A stretch of DNA of 64,000 nt from VRUE01 sp963824215 (lineage in GTDB: Bacteria > Actinomycetota > Thermoleophilia > Solirubrobacterales > 70-9), in assembly GCA_963824215.1 (NCBI GenBank), contig CAWGOE010000001.1, positions 620,001 through 684,000 on the forward strand, in the 5' to 3' direction. Positions 9,347-16,854 of the stretch are shown here, piece after piece. A model generated the notes under the pieces. The model saw only the letters and a program-made list of their open reading frames with translations. It ran no database searches and was not told the origin of the DNA. The translations under genes were made by a program, and so were the position numbers. The first letter of the stretch is position 1; each line of letters begins with the position of its first letter.

Positions 9347-10339
9347 ATGCCACACGCTGACTTTGCCTCGAGCGCCGAAGCCTTCGGCAGGCGTGCCGCC
9401 GAGTTCTTCGGCCACCTCTCGGAGATCGACTGGTCCTCCTTTGCTTTGGCGCTGGTTTTCCTCGCGGCGATGCAGCTGGCGAGGGCTTGGGCCTGGCGCA
9501 ACGTTCTCCGCGCCGCCTACCCCGACGTCCACATCTCTTACCTGCGCCTCAGCGCCGCCTATCTGGCAGGGGCGGGAATCAACGCGATCCTCCCCGCGCA
9601 TGCCGGCGATGTCACCAAAGTCTTCCTCGCCAAACGCCAGATCCCAGGCTCCTCCTACCCCGCGGTCACCTCCTCCTTCCTCGTGCAGACGGTCTTCGAC
9701 ACGACTGTCGGGGTTCTGGTGCTCTTCTACGCGATCTCGCAGGGCCTGCTTCCAGAGCCGCCGCAGCTGCCGAACCTGCCCGCCTTCGAGATTGCCTTCT
9801 GGGCCGAACACCCGCAGATCTTCCTGATCACGCTCGGCGCTCTGCTGCTCGCGATCACGGTCGGGATCTATTTGCTGGCGCATCGCGTGCGGCGCTTCTG
9901 GGACCGGGTCAAACAGGGGGTCGTCATCCTCAGAACGCCGCGCCGTTACCTGCGCGAAGTGGCCGCCTGGCAGGGCGCCGGCTGGCTCTGCCGCTTTGCC
10001 GCCTTCTGGTTCTTCCTCGAGGCCTTCGGCATTGGCGGCTCGTTCTCCAACGTGTTGCTGGTGATGAGCGTGCAGGCAATCGCCAACATCGTCCCCTTCA
10101 CCCCCGGCGGCGCCGGTGCTCAGCAGGCGCTGCTCGTCGCGACCTTGCACGGGCCTTCGCGCACGGCGGTCCTCTCCTTCTCGGTCGGCACGCAGATCGC
10201 GATGGCGGCCTGGTCGGTCGTGCTCGGCTTCGCCGCGATCCTGCTCGTCTTCCGGACTACCGACTGGCGGGGTCTAATCCGTCAAGCCGAGGAAGACAAG
10301 GAAGCCGATGAGGCCGCTGTCAGCCCCGGAAGCGCCTGA
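9347..10339 (+). CDS. Lysylphosphatidylglycerol synthase TM region / UPF0104 flippase-like membrane protein
   Basis: This 330-residue polytopic protein belongs to the flippase-like family related to YbhN, AglD and the MprF membrane domain. Characteristic motifs are AGAGINAILPAHAGDVTKVFLAK near residues 75-97 and NIVPFTPGGAGAQQALL near residue 245. About seven hydrophobic segments are spread along the chain. The family is linked to lipid translocation or polyprenyl-sugar handling; no specific substrate is shown. The last 20 bp overlap the 3' end of the opposing ion-channel gene. Confidence 0.85.
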   Translation: MPHADFASSAEAFGRRAAEFFGHLSEIDWSSFALALVFLAAMQLARAWAWRNVLRAAYPDVHISYLRLSAAYLAGAGINAILPAHAGDVTKVFLAKRQIPGSSYPAVTSSFLVQTVFDTTVGVLVLFYAISQGLLPEPPQLPNLPAFEIAFWAEHPQIFLITLGALLLAITVGIYLLAHRVRRFWDRVKQGVVILRTPRRYLREVAAWQGAGWLCRFAAFWFFLEAFGIGGSFSNVLLVMSVQAIANIVPFTPGGAGAQQALLVATLHGPSRTAVLSFSVGTQIAMAAWSVVLGFAAILLVFRTTDWRGLIRQAEEDKEADEAAVSPGSA

Positions 10340-11234
10340 TCACTTTCGGGCTGCCCCGTTTGCCCTTCGGTTGCTCGACGTGGCCATCCAGGTGGAGCTC
10401 GTCCTCGAGCTCGTCGAGCGCCTCGCGGATCCTCAACAGTCGCTCCGCGGCGGCTTTGCCACCCGACTCCCCCTCGGCGTCGCGTTCGGCGCGGCGGTTT
10501 TCGAGCCGCTTCTCGATCGCCTCCATTGCCCGCACCTCCTCGAGGCTGTTGATCAGGATCGCGATCACCATGTTGATCAGTAGGAACGAGGCGATCAGCA
10601 CGTAGCTGACGAAGTAGATCCAGGCCCAGGGGTGGGCGTCGATCACTTCGCCCATGATTTCGGGCCAGCTCTCCAACGTGAGGACGATGAAGAGCGAGAG
10701 CATCGCCTGGCCGATGTCCCCCCAGCGGTCGGGGTTGGTGTCGGCGTAGAGGATCCAGCCGAGCATCCCGTAGATGTAGATCAGCAGCGAGGTGAGCATC
10801 GCCATGCTGCCGATTGGCGGCAGGCTGGCGGCCATGCCGCGGATCAGGAAGCGCAGGTCGGGGAAGAGGCTGACGACGCGGACGATTCGCAGCAGGCGCA
10901 GGACCCGCAGCGCGGTGGTGTTCTGGCGCAAGCCGGGGACGAATGCGCCGCCAATGATGACGAAGTCGAAGACGTTCCAGCCGCTCTTGAAGTAGTCCTG
11001 CGGGCGCCTGCCGTGGGCGGCGATGCGGATCGCGATCTCGACCACGAAGATGCCGAGGAAGACGTCGTTGAGGACGTCCAGCGTGCTGCCGATCTCTTCG
11101 TCGATCGCGTCGTAGGTTTCGAGCCCGAGCACGAGGGCATTGACGACGATCACGCCGAGGATGAAGAGTTGGAACCACGTCGATTCGGCTACTCGTTTGC
11201 AGGCGGCGGCCATGGCGAGCCGCAATGGTGCCAT
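10320..11234 (-). CDS. Bacterial voltage-gated cation channel (NaChBac-like ion transport protein)
   Basis: A 304-residue one-domain channel subunit with six membrane segments, expected to assemble as a tetramer. S4 carries arginines at 110, 113, 116 and 119, exactly every third residue, as in voltage sensors. The pore has TLESW at 186-190, the selectivity-filter signature of bacterial sodium channels. S6 (LLINMVIAILINSL) runs into a charged helix and likely coiled coil at 232-285. ATG 11234 is chosen because the longer frame upstream is antisense-type sequence of the next gene's region. The preceding gene ends 22 bp before it. Confidence 0.9.
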   Translation of the reverse strand: MAPLRLAMAAACKRVAESTWFQLFILGVIVVNALVLGLETYDAIDEEIGSTLDVLNDVFLGIFVVEIAIRIAAHGRRPQDYFKSGWNVFDFVIIGGAFVPGLRQNTTALRVLRLLRIVRVVSLFPDLRFLIRGMAASLPPIGSMAMLTSLLIYIYGMLGWILYADTNPDRWGDIGQAMLSLFIVLTLESWPEIMGEVIDAHPWAWIYFVSYVLIASFLLINMVIAILINSLEEVRAMEAIEKRLENRRAERDAEGESGGKAAAERLLRIREALDELEDELHLDGHVEQPKGKRGSPKVIRRFRG

Positions 11235-11256
11235 GCCGTCCTGCGCGACCGCGCGA

Positions 11257-11913
11257 TCAGCTCGACCAGCCGGGATAGCGGCCGCGGACCCGCCACTGCC
11301 AGGGTGGCTGCTCGCCCGGCGGGAAGTTGTAGTGGTCGCGGCCGGGCAAGGTCTCCAGCGGCACGAGGGCCGGGTCGTCCCTGAGCAGGACGCGAACGTC
11401 GCTGGCTGCTTCCACCTGGGCTTGGTCGGCACGGCGTGTAATGCGCTCCCAGCCCAGCCCTGGGCGGTAGAGCCAGTAGGTCAGCTCGACCCAGCCGAGG
11501 CTGCGGCGCCGGTCCTCGATCTTCGTGAAGGCGGTGGTGCGGCGATTCGAGCTGGTCAGGTGGAGTCCCTCGCCAGGCTTCGGCACGGCGCAGCTCTGGC
11601 GACGGCAGCGACGGAAATCGACCGGGACCAGGGGTAGGCCAGAGGGGCCTGTCACGGCAACCGGCGCGGGGGCAAGGGCGCGAACGAGGCGCGCCAGCGG
11701 CCAGCCGTAGGTGGGCGCTAGGGGGTGGTGGTGGCAGGCGCCCGGGTGGCGCGGGGCGCAGGCGATTCGGCGGGCGATCGTGCCGCCGAGCGAGCGCTGG
11801 GGATCGATCCCCTCGGCGGCAGCGAGAGCTGCGATCGCTGCAATCAGCAGCAAGGCGATCAGCGCAGTCAGCCCGGCCTGCTCGACGCTCGCAGTTCCCC
11901 GCTCGGATCGCAT
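11257..11913 (-). CDS. Hypothetical protein with pilin-like N-terminus
   Basis: This 218-residue protein has a charged N-terminus RSERGTASVEQAG, then a single hydrophobic helix (LTALIALLLIAAIAALAAA). That arrangement resembles TadE/Flp-type pseudopilins anchored by one N-terminal helix. The exported portion is rich in arginine and tryptophan and has no motif I recognise. The ion-channel gene starts 22 bp downstream, so they may be co-transcribed. Function is unknown; the pilin comparison rests on the N-terminus alone. Confidence 0.6.
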   Translation of the reverse strand: MRSERGTASVEQAGLTALIALLLIAAIAALAAAEGIDPQRSLGGTIARRIACAPRHPGACHHHPLAPTYGWPLARLVRALAPAPVAVTGPSGLPLVPVDFRRCRRQSCAVPKPGEGLHLTSSNRRTTAFTKIEDRRRSLGWVELTYWLYRPGLGWERITRRADQAQVEAASDVRVLLRDDPALVPLETLPGRDHYNFPPGEQPPWQWRVRGRYPGWSS

Positions 11914-12004
11914 GGCGCGACGCTAGGCGGCTTTGGTACGCGGGTGGCGCGCCAAATGCAAGGAGTTTGCGCCCTATCTCGCGCAGTCTGCTTACATTCC
12001 CCGC

Positions 12005-12268
12005 GTGGAGGGCTTCAACCTCTTTGGGGACCCCGACGAGTTCCGTGCCCGTATGGAGGAGCTCAGCGAGCAGATGCAGTCCTCCCAGCGGGTTGCCTGG
12101 GCCGATAACGCGATCCGCCTCGCGGTTGAGCTGACCGTGGCCTCGATCGAGCGGATCGAGCTGGCCGGCTCGAGCGACGAGCAGGCGATGCAGGTGCGCG
12201 ATGCGATCCGCGTCCTTTTCCCTGAGGCTGTGACGTTGGTGCGAGAGGCTCGGGAAGGTTTGGCTTAG
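12005..12268 (+). CDS. Hypothetical small soluble protein
   Basis: An 87-residue protein from GTG 12005 (VEGFNLFGDPDEFRARMEELSEQM). A TTG at 11933 would add 24 residues, but the added part is compositionally different. It is mostly helical, with alternating acidic and hydrophobic residues, no cysteine and no membrane segment. No ribosome binding site precedes the GTG. A TTACAT at 11992-11997 could be a -10 box for a leaderless message. I do not recognise the family. Its stop abuts repeat B1. Confidence 0.5.
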   Translation: MEGFNLFGDPDEFRARMEELSEQMQSSQRVAWADNAIRLAVELTVASIERIELAGSSDEQAMQVRDAIRVLFPEAVTLVREAREGLA

Positions 12269-12378
12269 GAGGCGTCCCGGCAGGGGTTCCGCTTAACTTT
12301 TTCGATGGTTTGCCATCGGTCGTCCGCCCACCCCCCGGCGAAAAAGTACAAGACGCTCCACCCCTACCGGGATGCCTC
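12269..12378. repeat. Palindromic element family B, copy B1
   Basis: The outer arms are 12269-12287 and 12360-12378, matching at 17 of 19 positions. An inner inverted repeat is actttttcg / cgaaaaagt. It shares blocks with copy B2: ggttccgcttaactttttcg, gtcgtccgcc, and ggcgaaaaagtacaagacg. It fills the whole gap between two convergent genes, 0 and 3 bp from their stop codons, so it may act as a shared 3'-end structure. Confidence 0.88.
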
Positions 12379-12381
12379 TTG

Positions 12382-13023
12382 TCAGAGCAGCTCGAGCTTC
12401 AGGGACGTTGCGCTGCTGCGCCTCAGGGCTGCTGCCGTTAGCTCCATGGGGACGGCGACGAGGAGGGCGGGGATGGCTACGGCGACGCTGACGAAGGCGT
12501 CGAGGTTGCGTTGCCAGGGTTTCTCGGCGGGAACCGCCTTGCTGCGCCCGAGGGCGCCTTGGGCTACGTTGCGGCCGAAGGTGAAGCCGTTGAGGATCGT
12601 CTGCCACATGGTCGCGATGCCGGCGCCGGGAGACCAGCGAGCCGACTTGACGACCTGGTCGCGGTGAGCGACGAGGCGGCGAACCGACTCGGTCGTGAAC
12701 AGGTAGCGGGAACCGCGCTCGAGCCCGGCCCAACCGGCGCCGCCGATCCAGGCCGAGAAGCTGGCACGGTCGGCGATCGTCAGCGTCAGAGCGTCATCGC
12801 TTGCTTGGTCGAGCTCCCGCAGCGCCTCTTCGGGATTTCCCGGCGCGCCGACCACGCCGAGGCCGCAGCTCTCGCAGCGGCGGACCGGGCCGTCCAGTCC
12901 GGGTCGCTGGTCGATCCAGCCGAAGAGCGGCTCACCACAGGCAGGGCAGGGCGGGTTGTCGGGGCCTGCGCCCGCCTCGAGGGGGACGACCGGCGTTGGT
13001 CGATTTGCTCGCTTCGCGCTCAT
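12382..13023 (-). CDS. Hypothetical zinc-ribbon membrane-tail protein
   Basis: A 213-residue protein from ATG 13023. A zinc ribbon is visible near the start (CPAC at about 28-31, CESC at about 50-53). The middle is a mixed domain with LYLF/TTESVRRL-type sequence like the end of class I methyltransferases, but no SAM-binding glycine motif is visible. A hydrophobic segment near residues 178-200 may anchor it to the membrane. I recognise similar hypothetical proteins in actinobacteria but know no function. It is convergent with the gene ending at 12268. Confidence 0.65.
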   Translation of the reverse strand: MSAKRANRPTPVVPLEAGAGPDNPPCPACGEPLFGWIDQRPGLDGPVRRCESCGLGVVGAPGNPEEALRELDQASDDALTLTIADRASFSAWIGGAGWAGLERGSRYLFTTESVRRLVAHRDQVVKSARWSPGAGIATMWQTILNGFTFGRNVAQGALGRSKAVPAEKPWQRNLDAFVSVAVAIPALLVAVPMELTAAALRRSSATSLKLELL

Positions 13024-13068
13024 CGCGATTGCTCTCGCTTGGGGCTCACTGCGCGGTAGCGTAAGGGC

Positions 13069-13515
13069 ATGCAGCTCACCGAGATCATGACGGCCGGGGT
13101 TGTGACCGCTACGCCGGGCGCGAGCGCTGTCTCCGTCGCCCGACAGATGCGCGACAACCGCGTCGGCTCGGTCGTCATCGTCGACCCCGCTGGCTCGCCG
13201 GTGGCGATGATCACCGATCGCGATCTCGCCGTGCGGGTCTTCGCCGACGGGGTCGACCCGGAGACCTCCGTGGGCGATCACGCTTCGCGACCGTTGATCT
13301 GCGGCGAGCCGGAGATGGAGCTCGACGAGGCGGCGGCGTTGATGGTCCAGCACCGGGTGCGGCGACTGCCGGTGGTCGATGGCGATAGCCTCGCGGGCAT
13401 CGTCACGCTCGATGACATCGCGGTGCGGACCGGCAACCTCGAGGTCGCCCAGAAGATGACCGCCGAGGTGATCGAGGGCGCGCTGCCCCAATTCTACTTC
13501 CACGAGCGGGGCTGA
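13069..13515 (+). CDS. CBS-domain pair protein
   Basis: This 148-residue protein consists of two CBS motifs in tandem. The first is IMTAGVVTATPG...VVIVDPAGSPVAMITDRDL, and the second is MVQHRVRRLPVVDGDSLAGIVTLDDIA. Together they form a Bateman module that binds adenine nucleotides or similar ligands and senses energy or redox state. There is no attached catalytic domain. It is followed at 7 bp by a membrane protein gene on the same strand, a possible partner. The opposing gene starts 45 bp away, leaving a short divergent promoter. Confidence 0.88.
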   Translation: MQLTEIMTAGVVTATPGASAVSVARQMRDNRVGSVVIVDPAGSPVAMITDRDLAVRVFADGVDPETSVGDHASRPLICGEPEMELDEAAALMVQHRVRRLPVVDGDSLAGIVTLDDIAVRTGNLEVAQKMTAEVIEGALPQFYFHERG

Positions 13516-13522
13516 GCGAAGC

Positions 13523-14347
13523 TTGAACGGCAGCAAGGCGGAGGCTCTGGCCTGGGAGGAGCGCTGGTCGCGGCCGGCTGGGCTGGCGGCCTTCGCCTCG
13601 ATCCTGCTGATCATCGCGGCGATCGTCGTCGCCAGCGGAATCGGCGGCAGCGATGGTGACTCCGAACTGCTGATCAACGTCGATGCCCACCGCAGCGCCC
13701 AGCTGATCTCCAGCATTCTGCAGGCGCTCGGCGTAGGCCTTCTCGCGCTGCCGCTCTACTACCTCTTCCGTGCCGCCAACGCGCGCAGCGAGACGATGCG
13801 CGGTCAGCTGGTCGGCGTCGTCATTGCGGCGCCACTGTTCCTCGCCGCGCTGGCAATCCTCAGCGGCCTTTCCAATCTCGAAGCCGCCACGACCTTCGTC
13901 AACGACGAAGTGCCGCGGTTGATGGAGAAAGGGGTGGCGCTCGGCAGCGACCGCGCCAACGACGTCGCCAGTGACACGCTTACGGATTCATCGCTGCGGT
14001 CGATTGCCGCCGGCTTTGGCATCGGCGGGCAGATCGGCTTCGTCGTGGCGATGTTCTACACCTCGCTGCACGCAATGCGAACCGGCCTGCTGACCCGCTT
14101 CTGGGGCTCGCTCGGGATGGCTCTCGGCGCCGTCTCCTTCATCTTCTTCCAGTTCACCCTGCTCTGGTTCATCTACCTCGGGTTCCTTTTCATAGGGCTC
14201 ATCCCAGGCGATCGTCCACCAGCTTGGAGAAGCGGCGAGGCGGAGCCCTGGCCTACTCCAGGCGAGAAAGCAGCTGCCGATCTCGGATCTGACGATCCCG
14301 ACAATCCGGCCGACGAGGGGGGCGATCCGGGCAGGGGTTCCGCTTAA
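13523..14347 (+). CDS. Polytopic membrane protein of unknown function
   Basis: A 274-residue protein starting at TTG 13523, with about six hydrophobic helices from residue 22 to 232. A hydrophilic tail rich in D, E, G and P follows. The layout resembles DUF4386-like membrane proteins, but no motif is decisive. The final residues, roughly GDPGRGSA, and the TAA stop are encoded by repeat element B2. The element therefore seems to have replaced or extended the original C-terminus. It probably forms an operon with the CBS gene 7 bp upstream. Confidence 0.7.
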   Translation: MNGSKAEALAWEERWSRPAGLAAFASILLIIAAIVVASGIGGSDGDSELLINVDAHRSAQLISSILQALGVGLLALPLYYLFRAANARSETMRGQLVGVVIAAPLFLAALAILSGLSNLEAATTFVNDEVPRLMEKGVALGSDRANDVASDTLTDSSLRSIAAGFGIGGQIGFVVAMFYTSLHAMRTGLLTRFWGSLGMALGAVSFIFFQFTLLWFIYLGFLFIGLIPGDRPPAWRSGEAEPWPTPGEKAAADLGSDDPDNPADEGGDPGRGSA

Positions 14348-14428
14348 CTTTTTCGGTGTTCGCTTTCAGTCGTCCGCCAACGCGACGGCGAAAAAGTACA
14401 AGACGCTCCACCCCTGCCCGGATCGCCC
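14320..14428. repeat. Palindromic element family B, copy B2
   Basis: Perfect 19-bp outer arms lie at 14320-14338 and 14410-14428. An inner inverted repeat actttttcg / cgaaaaagt is also present. The conserved inner blocks are the same as in B1, while the outer-arm sequence differs (ggcgatccgg against ggcgtcccgg), so pairing is kept while sequence drifts. The element overlaps the 3' end of the membrane-protein gene and ends 3 bp from the end of the extended thyX reading. Confidence 0.9.
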
Positions 14429-14431
14429 TGC

Positions 14432-15396
14432 TTATACGAATTCAGCGGCCCTTGCGGGCACCGTAGGGCCCAAAGGGTTGGCCTCCCCGGTGATGCTCTT
14501 GCGATAGGAGAACCATCCTTGGAAGTTGCCGCTCCACTTGTTCTTCTCTAGCTCGCTAGGGCTCAAGGGGCGGGCGGGGTGCTCGAGGGGGACATGTGGC
14601 CGCTTTCTAGAAGTCGGTCGTGGAGCTCGATGTCGGCGTCGAGGTCGCGCTTGCCGGCGTGGGTCAGGTAGCTGACCCTGGCGCAGCGCCCGGCTGAGAT
14701 CTTGATCAGATCCTCAAGTGATCCAGCCTGGTCGCGATCCTCCGGGCGGATGAGCGGCAGGTGCCACTCGTTTTCGTCGAGCTGTGCCGGCTCGGATGCT
14801 GCGACGGCGTTGCGCATGCTTTCGGCCACGAGCCGGATCTCCGGCTGAGCGTCGGGGTGGCAGCGCAGGTTCCAGAAGTTCTCCCACTCGGTCGCGGTGA
14901 CGATCACGGTGTGCCACATAAATGGCTCTAGCAAGCGGTTTGCGACCTGCTTGTGCACGTTGAGCCAGGCGTCCGACTGGGCCCTCTCGCGGATTGCGTC
15001 CTCGACTTCGCCGAGGACATCGTGCAGGTCGCCCGCGCTGGCAAGGTCTGGGCCTGCGATCAGCGCGAGCACATGGCGCACGGCGTCGTTACGGGCGGCG
15101 AGCCACTCGCGCTCCGCGGTTTCGCGCTTCTCACCTTCTAGCGCCGGCCCCGCCTGCATGCCGGGTTGGTTTGAGCCGAACTCGATCGGCACGTAGGGGT
15201 CTTCGAGCACCCGTCGCAACTGCTTAGCGATTGGGATCGCGCGCGAGCTGGCCGAGTTGCGCGAGAAGACGCGGTGGGTATTGAACTCGGCGAGGACGAA
15301 ACGCGGGAAGGTTGCCTCGAGGGTCGTCAGCCGGTAGCCAGCGGGGGACAATGAATCGGCGAGGACCTTGGCGTCGAATCCCATCGAGCTGCTCAA
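14432..15396 (-). CDS. thyX: Flavin-dependent thymidylate synthase ThyX, single-base frameshift near the C-terminus
   Basis: ThyX methylates dUMP to dTMP using FAD, NADPH and methylene-tetrahydrofolate. The signature HRVFSRNSASSR (residues 41-52) fits HRxxSxNxxSxR. The unshifted frame stops at 14563 just after SGHMSP. Reading on one frame over gives LEHPARPLS then WSGNFQGWFSYR and a stop at 14432, the expected family C-terminus. One C is therefore missing in or beside the run of five at 14587-14591. TTG 15396 overlaps the stop of the VOC gene; ATG 15384 is an alternative start. The large insertion typical of phage-like ThyX variants is present. Confidence 0.83.
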
Positions 15397-15758
15397 TCTT
15401 CCACTTGCCGCGGCGGAAAAGCCATGAGCTCGACTTGGTGGCCGCCCGGAGCAATCACCTTTGCCCGCGGAGCGCCCCAGTGTTCGCGTCCCGGCTTCAC
15501 CTCGAAGTCGTGTTCACCAAGACGCTCGACAGCTCGCTCGAAATCTGCGACCACGACCGCGGCGTGGCCATGGGGCGGGACGGTGGGGGACTCGTTTCTT
15601 TCGAGGTGAATTTGAGTGCCCTGGCGTTCGACCCAGACGAAGGTCTCGGCGAGCGCGGGTGGTGGCTCGACTCGCTCGAACCCGAGCAGCGCCCAGAGTT
15701 CGAGCGAGCGCTCGATGTCCTCCGGCGCGACCTCGAGCGTGACGTGATGGAGCATCAC
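15393..15758 (-). CDS. VOC/glyoxalase-superfamily protein
   Basis: A 121-residue protein with two beta-alpha-beta-beta-beta repeats: MLHHVTLEVAPEDIERSLEL...LWALLGFERV and HAAVVVADFERAVERL...VIAPGGHQVELM. Histidines and glutamates at the usual metal positions (H near residue 4, E near 113) support a metal-binding vicinal oxygen chelate fold. Members are lyases, isomerases, dioxygenases or resistance proteins, and the reaction cannot be assigned. Its stop overlaps the thyX start. The upstream AEC permease gene ends 17 bp before its start. Confidence 0.85.
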   Translation of the reverse strand: MMLHHVTLEVAPEDIERSLELWALLGFERVEPPPALAETFVWVERQGTQIHLERNESPTVPPHGHAAVVVADFERAVERLGEHDFEVKPGREHWGAPRAKVIAPGGHQVELMAFPPRQVED

Positions 15759-15775
15759 TCCAGGATAGGAGGCGC

Positions 15776-16699
15776 TCAGAGCAGCAGCGAGCCGAGGGCG
15801 GCTAGGACGACTATGGCCGTCGACCAGGTGACCGCCTCGGCGGTGATCTCCATGTCGAGGCCGTAGGCGTGAGCGACCACCATCGTGTTGAGGCCCGAGG
15901 GCATTGCCGACATCAGCCGGTAGGCGGCGGGCAGGTCGATCAGCGGCGCCGCCAGCAGCATCAGCAGCGCCGGGGCGAGTGCGAGGCGGGCGCCGAGGGC
16001 GACGGCAACCGGCTTAGTCAGTGGCGGCGGCATCGGCAGCTCACCGTGTTCGGCGTTCTCGGCCAGGGTCGCGCCGACGGCGAAGAAGCCGAGCGGCAGC
16101 ATCGCGAAGACGAGGATTTGCGACGTGTCGACGAGGACGGTGGGGGCGAGGGCGTCAGGGGCGAGCAGGCCGGCGATTGCCGCGTACAGCGGCGGGTTGC
16201 GGGTGAAGAAGGCGCGGATGCGGTCGCGCGGGCCTTCACCCGCCTTGGTGCCGAAGGCGGCGCCGACGGCGAAGGCGCCGAGCAGCAGGCAGGGCGCGGT
16301 GACCAGGACGTCGTAGAGGACCGCGGTCGTCAGCTCCTCGCGTCCCAACAGGGCCACGGTCAGCGGGTAGCCGAGGTAACCGGTGTTGACGCTGAGCACC
16401 GCGCAGACGACCGCCCCGGTCTGCGGGCGGCTGAGCCTGAGCACCCGGCTCGAGACCCACCATGCGACCAGGCCGGAGAGCGAGACCGCGACGATGCCGA
16501 GCAGCAAACCGACGCCATGCTCGACGTCGATCTCGCTGGCGGCGAGATTGAAAAAGATCACCGGCGGCACCAGCACATAGAGCATCAAGGTGAGGGCCTG
16601 GCGGGCAGCCTTTCCGGCAGCCTGCGGCCGCCTGCGCTCGGCGAACACACCAATCGCCGTCCCAGCGACGATCGCAGCTGCGGTTAGGAGAACGCCCAC
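15776..16699 (-). CDS. AEC-family (auxin efflux carrier-like) permease
   Basis: This 307-residue protein begins at GTG 16699 and has about ten hydrophobic helices in the two five-helix bundles typical of AEC transporters. Family features include VPPVIFFNLAA in the first bundle and MPSGLNTMVVAHAYGLD near residue 265 in the second. Bacterial members export or import small dicarboxylates such as malate or malonate. Substrate is not predictable here. It ends 17 bp before the VOC gene in the same direction. Confidence 0.88.
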   Translation of the reverse strand: MGVLLTAAAIVAGTAIGVFAERRRPQAAGKAARQALTLMLYVLVPPVIFFNLAASEIDVEHGVGLLLGIVAVSLSGLVAWWVSSRVLRLSRPQTGAVVCAVLSVNTGYLGYPLTVALLGREELTTAVLYDVLVTAPCLLLGAFAVGAAFGTKAGEGPRDRIRAFFTRNPPLYAAIAGLLAPDALAPTVLVDTSQILVFAMLPLGFFAVGATLAENAEHGELPMPPPLTKPVAVALGARLALAPALLMLLAAPLIDLPAAYRLMSAMPSGLNTMVVAHAYGLDMEITAEAVTWSTAIVVLAALGSLLL

Positions 16700-16754
16700 G
16701 CCGAGACCCTTTCAGCTCGGCGGCAGGATCCGCCGCCCAGGGTCTTGTTGAAGG

Positions 16755-16854
16755 GAGGGCGGGGCTACCCCCTCCGGGGGCTTTAGAGCCCTCCCCGGTA
16801 AGAACCCTCAAGGCCGTTTCTATGCGGGCTCGCGGAGGGGGTAGCCCCGCCCTC
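16755..16854. repeat. Long palindrome (family C, single copy)
   Basis: Perfect 22-bp arms lie at 16755-16776 and 16833-16854. The 56-bp centre contains a secondary hairpin around ggggctttagagcccc-like sequence. The right arm covers two bases of the stop codon of the acyl-CoA synthetase gene. The layout (GC-rich arms, a ctttag core, extragenic position after a stop) recalls families A and B, but sequence identity is limited. It could serve as a 3'-end stabiliser. Confidence 0.85.

Noticed and set aside
9326..10150. Upstream 270-residue extension of the sulfotransferase frame
   Set aside because: It lies antisense to the flippase-like gene and has no family sequence before VSEPETTQT.
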